DNA of 6,130 nt from Deltaproteobacteria bacterium UBA2957 (GTDB lineage Bacteria; Myxococcota_A; UBA796): assembly GCA_002348535.1 (NCBI GenBank), contig DEBL01000368.1, forward strand, positions 1-6,130, given 5' to 3'. Of this stretch, positions 1-6,130 are shown piece after piece. The translations under genes and the position numbers were made by a program. Under the pieces are notes generated by a model, which saw only the letters and a list, made by a program, of their open reading frames with translations, ran no database searches and had not been told where the DNA came from. Each line of letters opens with the position of its first letter. The stretch's first letter is position 1.

Positions 1-2205
1 CCAGCGGCAAGCTCAGAACCCATCAAGTGGGTTCCTGGGGTGTCGCTGTTCGGCATTGTGACGTGGCTTGCACTTCAATCCGTCCAAAACCGTTCCGCTG
101 CCGCAGAAAACGCTCAGCAAGTGGTGGCAAGCGTCGTCGATGTGGCCGAAGCTGAACGAGCCAGTGCAGGGGAGCTAAAGAATCTCGACCGCTTAAAAAC
201 CGGCTTCTACGCCAGCATCGTAGAGGGTTTGCGTGGGCCGCTAACGCTGATGTTGTCGCCCCTCGACAGCATGCTTTCGGGAGACGTAGGGAGCTTCCGA
301 GCCAACCAGGTTGAATACCTTCAGACTGTACGAAGAAATGCGCTAAAAGTGCTTCGCCTCAGCGATGACTTGGTCGATCTGAGTCATCTCGAAAGCGGAC
401 TTTTGCGCTTGCAGACCGAGCACACAAATGTGGTGGGGCTTTTAGAAGGCATTCTCGACCATGCGACCGTCTCTGCCGCCAGTAAGGGCATCGAGATGGA
501 GTTGAGATCTGAAGGTGAAGTCGACGCGATCGCCATTGATGTCGAAAAGCTCGAGCGCGCCCTGATTCACTTGGTCTCAACCGCGATTCACTACACAAGT
601 CAAGGCGGAGCCATCCACTTGGAAGTAAAAAGCCGCGACGGCGGGGTGGCTATCGTGGTCCGGGACAATGGCGCGGGACTGCCTCCCGACTGGATCGCCG
701 CACTCGCCGAGTCTGAAGGCGAGCGTAAGTGGCTGCCGCCTCGTTCGGCTGAGGGGGTCGGTCTCGTCCTTGCCCGTGAAATTGTCTCGATGCACGACGG
801 ATCCTTCACGGTCACATCGCGCCTCGAGACCGGAACGAGCTTCGATATCTGGCTTCCTGTTGGGACCCCAAGTGGTCCCACTACTCGACCCCACGCTGAC
901 CCCCAGACCGAACGCATCCGATCCGGTGCTGCGTACCGATACGGCGGCTTGGCGGATGTCGCAGCCCCTGCGCCTGTGGACCATGCTCCGTCGGAGAGCA
1001 AAGCCACCAAAGTATTGGTGGTCGATGACAACCCTGAAATCCTCCAGTTTACCAAGAGCCTCCTGAGCCAAGAACACGCCGTGTTTGTAGCGAACAACGG
1101 TGAGGATGGACTCGCGGTTGCCATGGAAGAGCAACCCGATGTGATCATCACCGACACCCGAATGCCCAAACTGGACGGCACCGGATTGATCCGTGCGCTT
1201 CGGGCCGAGCCCCGCTTGGCCACCGTACCGACCATCATTTTGACCGCGCGCAATCAGGTCGCTGACCGAGAAGCCGCCAGAGAGAGTGGCGCGGACATGG
1301 TGATGGATAAGCCGTTCAACCCGCGGGAACTGCGATCCGCCATCGCCGAATTGTTCGCGAAGCAGCATCGCCAAGCATCCACATTCATGAACGAACAGGC
1401 CCGCAGTTTCGAGATCATATCGGCAGGGCTGGCCCATGAAATGCACAACCCGCTCGCATACATCAAGAATGCCTATTTTGTGATCGGTGAGAATGCCCGC
1501 AAGGTCATTGAGGCGTCGCAAGACCCGAATCTGGACCCCGAAAAGCGGACCGCAATTTTCGAAAAGTCAAAAGACAAGATCGACAAAATGCTTCCCGTGG
1601 CCGACCGGGGAATCAAGAAAGTGGAGCAATTGGTCGCCCTAATGAGACGCTATGCTCGGGAGGGCTACAGTTCCGATGCTGTGGAGATGCCGATCGATCA
1701 GAGCATCACGGATGTGCTCGCTATGATTGCGCCCAAGGACAACAAAGAAGTGTCCATCGAACCCGAACTGAATGCCCCTGAGGCCGTCATCAAGGGGGTT
1801 CCTGAAGAACTCCAACAAGCAATCACTAACATCACGCAAAACGCAGTGGACGCAGTGGGAAAAGGCGGTCACGTATGGGTTCGTACCCGTCCCGAAGCAC
1901 GCAATGTCCGGATCGAAATTGCCGACGACGGACCTGGAATCCCGCGAGAAGCCTTGGCGCGAATCTTCACTCCGTTCTTCACAACCAAGGAGGTGGGAAA
2001 GGGAATGGGTTTAGGCCTTACCATTACCCGCCAAGTGATCAAGCAACATGGCGGCACCTTAGAGGTTGACTCAACCCCTGGACAAGGCACGACATTCACC
2101 ATCCGACTTCCACTCGCGAGCGAAGTGCTCGACGCAGACGATTCAGCCAGCGCACTCGAGCAAGCGGCCGCAGAAGAAGAACCTGAAACCCACGCATCGC
2201 CCTAG
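1..2205 (+). CDS. Hybrid sensor histidine kinase: degenerate kinase module, receiver, intact kinase module (5' end missing)
   Basis: The frame is open to base 1, so the gene very probably starts upstream. The first in-window start, GTG at 40, has no clear ribosome binding site and falls inside a hydrophobic stretch (WVPGVSLFGIVTWLALQSV) that looks like a last transmembrane helix. Numbering from GTG-40, residues 20-50 form a signalling linker. A HisKA-like region follows (about 50-120), with E62 where the phosphoacceptor His of the SHELRTPL-type motif should be. The first HATPase domain (about 160-275) has H177 and T181 instead of the two N-box Asn residues, but keeps G1 (DNGAGLP, 209-215) and G2 (GVGLVL, 239-244). 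The receiver (324-440) keeps D329, D330, phosphoacceptor D372, T402 and K424. The second HisKA has H466 in GLAHEMHNPL. The second HATPase has N597, N601, DDGPGIP (629-635), FTPFFTTK and GMGLGL (655-660). An acidic tail ends the protein. The role is membrane-linked two-component signalling; the stimulus is unknown. No DNA-binding domain is visible. Confidence 0.93.
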   Translation, partial: PAASSEPIKWVPGVSLFGIVTWLALQSVQNRSAAAENAQQVVASVVDVAEAERASAGELKNLDRLKTGFYASIVEGLRGPLTLMLSPLDSMLSGDVGSFRANQVEYLQTVRRNALKVLRLSDDLVDLSHLESGLLRLQTEHTNVVGLLEGILDHATVSAASKGIEMELRSEGEVDAIAIDVEKLERALIHLVSTAIHYTSQGGAIHLEVKSRDGGVAIVVRDNGAGLPPDWIAALAESEGERKWLPPRSAEGVGLVLAREIVSMHDGSFTVTSRLETGTSFDIWLPVGTPSGPTTRPHADPQTERIRSGAAYRYGGLADVAAPAPVDHAPSESKATKVLVVDDNPEILQFTKSLLSQEHAVFVANNGEDGLAVAMEEQPDVIITDTRMPKLDGTGLIRALRAEPRLATVPTIILTARNQVADREAARESGADMVMDKPFNPRELRSAIAELFAKQHRQASTFMNEQARSFEIISAGLAHEMHNPLAYIKNAYFVIGENARKVIEASQDPNLDPEKRTAIFEKSKDKIDKMLPVADRGIKKVEQLVALMRRYAREGYSSDAVEMPIDQSITDVLAMIAPKDNKEVSIEPELNAPEAVIKGVPEELQQAITNITQNAVDAVGKGGHVWVRTRPEARNVRIEIADDGPGIPREALARIFTPFFTTKEVGKGMGLGLTITRQVIKQHGGTLEVDSTPGQGTTFTIRLPLASEVLDADDSASALEQAAAEEEPETHASP

Positions 2206-2219
2206 CAAAGAAAACGTCC

Positions 2220-3698
2220 TCACCAAGGGCGCTCCACACCCAAGATTCGCCCTGTTCGCACCAACGCCCCCGCTTGTTTGAGGCACGGGTGAAGCACCTC
2301 GTCGTCTTCCCAGTAGGGAATAACGGCACGGATTCTTCGATGGAGGTATGCAATCTTGGGTGCCAGAGGAACCGGTTCTGCATGAACAGGATTGCCGTCG
2401 GCGTCAAAGGCGATTCCTCGGCTTCGCAGATCGAGGGCTTGGGCCGCGAGGAGCAACTCGATTCCCACGATGTCGGCCACACACTCCACCATCTCCAACA
2501 ACATCCGGGCGGCGATCGGACCCATGCTTACATGGTCTTCGTGATGCTGCACCGTTGGAATCGTGTCCACAGAGGCCGGGTGGGCCAACCCTTTGCATTC
2601 GCTGGCCAACGACGCCGCAGTGTATTGAGTCAACATGAATCCGCTGTTCAGACCGGTTCCTCGCACCAAGAATGAGGGGAGCCCCTTGGAGAGCTGGCCG
2701 TAGGTCAGGCGGAAGGTTCGCCGCTCAGACACCGTCGCAAGCTGTGTGAGCGCCACCTTGACGGCATCGATGGCCTGCGCGATCGGTGCCCCGTGAAAGT
2801 TTCCTCCCTCCAGCCACTCACCGTCGATCAGGAGTGGATTATCGCCTGCACCATTGAGTTCGCGCTCCAAGATTGTCTCAGTGCAGCACAATTCCTCAAC
2901 CAAGGTGCCCATTACCGCGGGCGTAGCGCGGATCGAAAATGCATTTGCACCCCGATCAGGGGTCACTTGCGTGCTGCCATGAAGCCAGTCACGAAGCCGA
3001 TGGGCAACCTCGATCCCTCCCGGGTGGTTGCGCGCTTCGAGAACCCGCGCATCTATGCAGCCTGCCCCTGCACCGACGGCCTCCATGGTCATCGCCGCCG
3101 CGGCAATCGCAGCGTCCAACACCCGGCGAACCCGGACGACTGCGACGGCACCGAGGGCCGCAGTCATGCTGACCCCGTTGATGAGAGCCAGCGCTTCTTT
3201 TGAGTTGGGTGTGTAATCCCGAACGCCAGCAGGCCGCTCAGTGTATCCACACGCCACCCGTGCAATGTGGGCGAGGGGAGCAAGATCGCCCGCGGCTCCC
3301 ACGCTGCCCTGACTGGGTACAACGGGTGTGACCTCTGCATTGAGCATATCAAGCAGCACCTCGGCGGCAACCGGACGGCACCCCGTTGTTCCCGTCGCCA
3401 ACACATTGGCACGAGCGACCATGGTGGCGCGTACGAGGGCGTCTGGAAGCCTCGGACCGACGCCTGCACAGTGTCCGATGATGAAGGTTCGGCAGAGTTC
3501 TTCGGGACTCATTTCTGCCGCAAAGCCTCCCACCAACCAGTGGCGCTTCTCCTCCAAGATGCTGGGGCCCTCTGGCATCGAGTCCACATTGCTCTGCATT
3601 CGAGACCGCGCACACTCCGACAAAGCGACGGATGATCCATGCGCGACGCTGTGCAGGTCTTCGCAGGTCAGATCGCTACCGGTAATCTCGACCGTCAT
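2220..3698 (-). CDS. Histidine/aromatic ammonia-lyase family paralogue lacking the MIO serine (probably catalytically altered)
   Basis: This 492-residue protein has the whole ammonia-lyase fold and the usual family length (about 500), with no stop or frameshift. Family landmarks are GHCAGVG (H76), PVVPSQGSVG..GDLAPLAH (126-144), ALINGVSMT (N174), R257 in FSIRATP, GNFHGAP (299-304), SERRTFRL (324-331), HHEDHVSM (E387) and a HAL-like C-terminus. Key departures: the tripeptide that cyclises into the MIO cofactor, normally Ala-Ser-Gly, is A135-A136-G137. The YGVNTGFG loop with the catalytic Tyr is shortened to roughly WLVGGFA near residues 54-60. The QDPYSLR-type motif becomes ANAFSIR (F254). HGEP becomes HGAP. 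Family knowledge says the MIO Ser is needed for normal lyase chemistry, so a standard lyase activity is doubtful. The start is ATG at 3698, which overlaps the upstream lyase by 4 bases (ATGA) and has GGAG 8 bases before it. The possible TTG at 3752 would add 18 unconserved residues. The gene is probably translated coupled to its neighbour. It may be a structural or regulatory partner, or may act on something else. Confidence 0.9.
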   Translation of the reverse strand: MTVEITGSDLTCEDLHSVAHGSSVALSECARSRMQSNVDSMPEGPSILEEKRHWLVGGFAAEMSPEELCRTFIIGHCAGVGPRLPDALVRATMVARANVLATGTTGCRPVAAEVLLDMLNAEVTPVVPSQGSVGAAGDLAPLAHIARVACGYTERPAGVRDYTPNSKEALALINGVSMTAALGAVAVVRVRRVLDAAIAAAAMTMEAVGAGAGCIDARVLEARNHPGGIEVAHRLRDWLHGSTQVTPDRGANAFSIRATPAVMGTLVEELCCTETILERELNGAGDNPLLIDGEWLEGGNFHGAPIAQAIDAVKVALTQLATVSERRTFRLTYGQLSKGLPSFLVRGTGLNSGFMLTQYTAASLASECKGLAHPASVDTIPTVQHHEDHVSMGPIAARMLLEMVECVADIVGIELLLAAQALDLRSRGIAFDADGNPVHAEPVPLAPKIAYLHRRIRAVIPYWEDDEVLHPCLKQAGALVRTGRILGVERPW

Positions 3699-5248
3699 GC
3701 CAGTCGCTCCAAACCGGAAATGGCTTCGCAGTGTCCCCCCGATTCGACCCAATCCGCCAGCGCCTCTATTTCTTCACTCGGCGTGCGATCAGGGCCCAAA
3801 TTCTGAAGGACGGATGAGGCCCGTTTTACGCCTTCTTGGGTGCCTTGACCGAGCCGAATACCGGGCTCATGTTGCAGTCGATATTGGAGTGCGCGCACGG
3901 CCCCCAACAACTCGATTGCGATGACCCGGCGGGAATTCGCCACGACCGTTGCAGCCCGGCGGGCCGCGGTTGTGCTCATGGCCACGTGATCTTCTTGGTC
4001 TTCACATGTTGGAATTGAGTCCATCGATGCTGGCCACCCGAGCGCTTTGTTTTCGCTCACGAGGGCTGCCGCTGTGGTCTGGGGGACCATCATCCCCATC
4101 TGCGGACGATCCTTGGATGCGAGCCCTGGCGGGAGTCGTTGACTGAGGCTCCCTGTGGTCAGTCGGTACAGCCGACGCTCCGAAAGGTTGGCCACCTCCG
4201 CGATCGCGATTTTCAGTACGTCGAGGGGAATTCCGACCGGTTCCCCATGGAACATGCCGGCGCTGTAGGCTTTATTTTCGTCATCTTCACCAAGAATAAT
4301 GAGCGGATTATCGGTCGCTGCATTGAGTTCAACCGCAATCTGCTGAACCGCATACCGGATGGCGTCCCGACAGGCGCCGAGCACCTGTGGCGTGCACCGA
4401 AGCGAATAGGCGTCTTGAAGTTTCTCTGGAAGCGAGTCAATCAGTGCGCTGCCCGCCATCAACCGGCGCAGATTGGCCGCCGTGGCGATCGCCCCCGGGT
4501 ATGGACGGAGTTGATGAACGGATGCATTGAACGCTCTCGATGCACCCCGGAGTGCCTCGATGCTCATGGCCGCCGCCAGCTCAGCCGCCTCCACCAGACA
4601 AACGGCGTCGTGCAATGCGAGGGCGCCAATGGCCGTCGTCAGCTGCGCGCCGTTGGTGATCGCAAGACCGTCCTTGGCCTCGAGGTGCAGGCGCGGAATT
4701 CTGGCGCGCCTCATTCCCTCTGCAGCCGACAACTCTTGGTCACCAACCCGAACGCGCCCGTGATCGCCCTCAGCGAGAACCAGACCCAAGTGAGCCAGCG
4801 GGGCGAGATCTCCCGATGAGCCGCAACTCCCCTGACTGGGCACCATTGGTGTGACGCCCGCGTTCAGCATCGCGAGGATCGTGTCCACGATGAGCGGTCG
4901 ACATCCGCTCACGCCTTTGGCGAGGGCATTTGCGCGCAGCAGCATCATCGCACGCGTCTCGGGTACGGGAAGAACGGCCCCCACTCCGGCAGCGTGCGAC
5001 CGAATCAGATTGAGCGACAGCAGACTGGAGTGAGCCGGATCGATCCGGACGCGAGCGAGCGACCCAAACCCCGTGTTCACCCCGTAGACGGGCTGATCGT
5101 CTTGCGCAGCTTTCTGCACCCACGCATAGCTCCGTTGCATGGCGGCCCGAGCCGAATCGGCGAGGTTCACTTCTCGATGAGACCGAGCCACATCGACTAC
5201 ATCATGCAGCGTGAGGCTCGATCCGTCGATGGCCAAAGAACTGGGCAT
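3695..5248 (-). CDS. hutH: Histidine ammonia-lyase family enzyme (MIO type, SSG tripeptide)
   Basis: This 517-residue protein matches the usual length of histidine ammonia-lyase, a cytoplasmic homotetramer that removes ammonia from L-histidine to give urocanate. The catalytic set is visible: Y55 in VYGVNTGFG, H85 in RSHAAGVG, the MIO motif S144-S145-G146 within GSCGSSGDLAPLAH, N199 in LAITNGAQ, Q278-Y281-R284 in QDAYSLR, F333 in GMFHGEP, and E419 in DQEDHVAM. The Ser-His pair before AAGVG and the QEDH motif resemble histidine lyases rather than the His-Leu or Phe-Leu pairs of tyrosine and phenylalanine lyases. Oddities are Ser instead of Ala at the first MIO position, Met in GMFH, and a C-terminus unlike classic HAL. 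The symbol is therefore provisional: a lyase or aminomutase for another amino acid is possible. The start is ATG at 5248, since an in-frame TAG lies 12 bases upstream. A GGAGG at 5264-5268 is rather far away (15 bases). The gene is the first of a coupled pair and has no other hut genes nearby. Confidence 0.9.
   Translation of the reverse strand: MPSSLAIDGSSLTLHDVVDVARSHREVNLADSARAAMQRSYAWVQKAAQDDQPVYGVNTGFGSLARVRIDPAHSSLLSLNLIRSHAAGVGAVLPVPETRAMMLLRANALAKGVSGCRPLIVDTILAMLNAGVTPMVPSQGSCGSSGDLAPLAHLGLVLAEGDHGRVRVGDQELSAAEGMRRARIPRLHLEAKDGLAITNGAQLTTAIGALALHDAVCLVEAAELAAAMSIEALRGASRAFNASVHQLRPYPGAIATAANLRRLMAGSALIDSLPEKLQDAYSLRCTPQVLGACRDAIRYAVQQIAVELNAATDNPLIILGEDDENKAYSAGMFHGEPVGIPLDVLKIAIAEVANLSERRLYRLTTGSLSQRLPPGLASKDRPQMGMMVPQTTAAALVSENKALGWPASMDSIPTCEDQEDHVAMSTTAARRAATVVANSRRVIAIELLGAVRALQYRLQHEPGIRLGQGTQEGVKRASSVLQNLGPDRTPSEEIEALADWVESGGHCEAISGLERLA
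3707..3710 (-). promoter_or_regulatory. Shine-Dalgarno GGAG that fixes the start of the second lyase
   Basis: GGAG lies 8 bases before ATG-3698, inside the last codons of the upstream lyase gene. Together with the ATGA stop/start overlap at 3695-3698 it supports ATG-3698 over the TTG at 3752, and suggests re-initiation by ribosomes finishing the upstream gene. Confidence 0.7.
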
Positions 5249-5277
5249 GGCCGTCAGCTAACGCCTCCAACGCGAAA
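5249..5277 (-). promoter_or_regulatory. Leader of the ammonia-lyase pair with distant Shine-Dalgarno
   Basis: On the - strand this short stretch carries GGAGG at 5268-5264, separated from ATG-5248 by 15 bases, which is longer than the usual 5-9. An in-frame TAG at 5260-5258 rules out an ATG/GTG/TTG extension. No convincing -35/-10 promoter pair can be read between here and the end of atpC. The promoter of the pair therefore either overlaps the terminator-like hairpin or the end of atpC, or uses a sigma factor whose consensus I do not recognise. Confidence 0.45.
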
Positions 5278-5301
5278 CGGCCCCAACCAAAGGCGGGGCC
5301 G
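5278..5301 (-). terminator. Probable rho-independent terminator of the atp operon
   Basis: A perfect 7-bp inverted repeat (CGGCCCC at 5278-5284, GGGGCCG at 5295-5301) with a 10-base loop lies 26 bases past the atpC stop. On the - strand it is followed by TTTCGCG, a short and weak T-run. Position and stem composition fit transcription termination after atpC. The weak T-run means read-through into the ammonia-lyase genes is possible, in which case the hairpin would sit in their leader about 30 bases before the start codon. Confidence 0.6.
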
Positions 5302-5327
5302 CATTCAACATTCGATCTGATTCTGCG

Positions 5328-5717
5328 TCAGGAACGAAGACGGGCCTGAGCCAATCCTGCGGCCTTGCGGGCCTGCAGTCCTTCTTCGCTCTCTGCATCC
5401 ACTAACTTCAACGCTGCAAAGGCCTGTTCCAGTTGCTGGCTGGCTTCCGACTTATCGACGGTGCCGGCAACCTCACAGTGATCGACCAACAAGGTGATGC
5501 GATTGGGACCGACCTCAGCAAAACCAGGGCCCACCACAAAGACCGTCTTGTCAGCGCCAGCCGTGAGGGTCACCACACCTGAGTCGGTCACCGCCAAGGT
5601 CTGCGCGTGGTTGTCGAGCACACCGAACTCACCCATAAAGCCAGGCGCCACCGCCATTTCGCAGTCGCCTTCGTAGGCAACGGCTGACGGCGTCACGATT
5701 TCAACGTGGATGCTCAT
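5328..5717 (-). CDS. atpC: ATP synthase F1 epsilon subunit
   Basis: This 129-residue protein is the epsilon subunit of the F1Fo ATP synthase, part of the central rotor stalk, which couples gamma rotation and can inhibit ATP hydrolysis. The N-terminal beta-sandwich domain (about 1-84) begins MSIHVEIVTPSAVAYEGDCEM, carries the family signature GEFGVL..H (29-37), and has the GPGFAEV strand (63-69). The C-terminal part (about 88-129) is Ala/Gln/Glu/Leu-rich and fits the two-helix regulatory domain. Length is slightly short but normal for the family. ATG-5717 overlaps the atpD stop by 4 bases (ATGA), with a GAGAG-type ribosome binding site just upstream. It is the last gene of the atp operon and is followed by a hairpin terminator. 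Confidence 0.96.
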   Translation of the reverse strand: MSIHVEIVTPSAVAYEGDCEMAVAPGFMGEFGVLDNHAQTLAVTDSGVVTLTAGADKTVFVVGPGFAEVGPNRITLLVDHCEVAGTVDKSEASQQLEQAFAALKLVDAESEEGLQARKAAGLAQARLRS

Positions 5718-6130
5718 GCTGCGCTCTCAGCCATCTTCTTGGCCTTCTCGATGGCTTCCTCGATGGTGCCCACGAGGTAGAACGCCTGTTCCGGCATGTC
5801 GTCGTGCTTGCCTTCCAAAATTTCCTTGAATCCGCGGACCGTGTCGGCCTTCGAGACGTACTTGCCTTCGAACCCCGTGAACTGCTCGGCCACGAAGAAC
5901 GGTTGGCTGAGGAACTTCTCGATCTTGCGAGCCCGGGCCACGATGGCCTTGTCCTCATCAGAAAGCTCATCCATACCGAGGATGGCGATGATGTCTTGGA
6001 GGTCCTTGTACCGCTGAAGCACCTGCTGTACGTTCCGGGCAACGGCGTAATGCTCATCACCCACGACGCTCGGCTCCAAGATCCGGCTGGTCGAGTCAAG
6101 GGGGTCCACCGCAGGGTAGATGCCTTTCTC
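5714..6130 (-). CDS. atpD: ATP synthase F1 beta subunit, C-terminal part (5' end outside window)
   Basis: The last 138 residues of the catalytic beta subunit are present, and the gene runs off the window at 6130. The visible protein opens with EKGIYPAVDPLDSTSR, a hallmark of F-type beta subunits. The DELSDED loop (bases 5951-5971) corresponds to the DELSEED lever that contacts the gamma subunit during rotary coupling. The stretch from KIEKFLSQPFFVAEQFTG to FEGKYVSKADTVRGFKEIL is also typical. The P-loop lies upstream of the window. A GTG at 6109 is internal and not a start. The stop overlaps atpC by 4 bases, so the two subunits are probably translationally coupled. Confidence 0.98.
   Translation of the reverse strand, partial: EKGIYPAVDPLDSTSRILEPSVVGDEHYAVARNVQQVLQRYKDLQDIIAILGMDELSDEDKAIVARARKIEKFLSQPFFVAEQFTGFEGKYVSKADTVRGFKEILEGKHDDMPEQAFYLVGTIEEAIEKAKKMAESAA

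Noticed and set aside
40..42. GTG at 40 as the true start of the histidine kinase
   Set aside because: The frame is open to base 1, there is no ribosome binding site, and the GTG lies within a hydrophobic segment that begins upstream.
577..1521. Long - strand open frame (314 codons) opposite the histidine kinase gene
   Set aside because: It lies wholly antisense to well-conserved HATPase and receiver domains, shows no recognisable motif, and is expected from codon bias in GC-rich DNA.
2198..2231. Inverted repeat CGCCCT...AGGGCG between the convergent genes as a shared terminator
   Set aside because: It has only a 6-bp stem with a 22-base loop, no T-run after the stem on either strand, and overlaps both coding ends. 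It is probably chance.
3696..3752. TTG start at 3752 for the second lyase
   Set aside because: The extra 18 residues do not resemble the family N-terminus. ATG-3698 has a good GGAG and the ATGA overlap typical of coupled genes.
3328..3924. 198-codon + strand open frame spanning the junction of the two lyase genes
   Set aside because: It is antisense to both lyases, low-complexity in places, with no motif and no convincing ribosome binding site.
4139..4819. 226-codon + strand open frame
   Set aside because: It is antisense to conserved lyase motifs, and its translation has no recognisable domain.
5701..6099. 132-codon - strand frame overlapping atpD
   Set aside because: It is an Arg/Ser-rich shifted frame of the clearly conserved ATP synthase beta subunit.

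Overview
The window holds five protein genes and almost no non-coding DNA: one incomplete gene on the + strand (1-2205) converging on four genes on the - strand (read from 6130 down to 2220). It is GC-rich by eye, tightly packed, and typically bacterial. The ATP synthase beta and epsilon sequences and the large multi-domain histidine kinase are compatible with a Gram-negative, proteobacterial or myxobacterial-type genome. That placement is a weak inference, because no rRNA or other taxonomic marker is present.

Region by region: (1) 1-2205 (+) is the C-terminal part of a membrane-anchored hybrid histidine kinase with the order transmembrane end, first HisKA/HATPase module, receiver, second HisKA/HATPase module. 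The first module lacks its phosphoacceptor His and both N-box Asn residues, so it looks like a pseudokinase. The receiver and second kinase are intact. (2) 2220-3698 and 3695-5248 (-) are two tandem full-length members of the histidine/aromatic amino acid ammonia-lyase (MIO) family, joined by a 4-bp ATGA overlap. The upstream member keeps the catalytic residues, with Ser-Ser-Gly as the MIO tripeptide. The downstream member has Ala-Ala-Gly in place of Ala-Ser-Gly and lacks the usual catalytic Tyr loop, yet is otherwise uninterrupted. (3) 5328-5717 and 5714-6130 (-) are atpC and the 3' part of atpD, the end of an F-type ATP synthase operon, also joined by an ATGA overlap. A GC-rich hairpin at 5278-5301 probably ends that operon.

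The ammonia-lyase pair seems to be an isolated two-gene transcription unit. A terminator-like hairpin separates it from the ATP synthase genes, and the convergent kinase gene closes it on the other side. No other histidine-utilisation gene (hutU, hutI, hutG) is visible. The most interesting feature is this coupled pair of one apparently competent and one apparently MIO-less lyase, which suggests a heteromeric or regulatory partnership. The second most interesting is the pseudokinase-receiver-kinase layout of the sensor protein.
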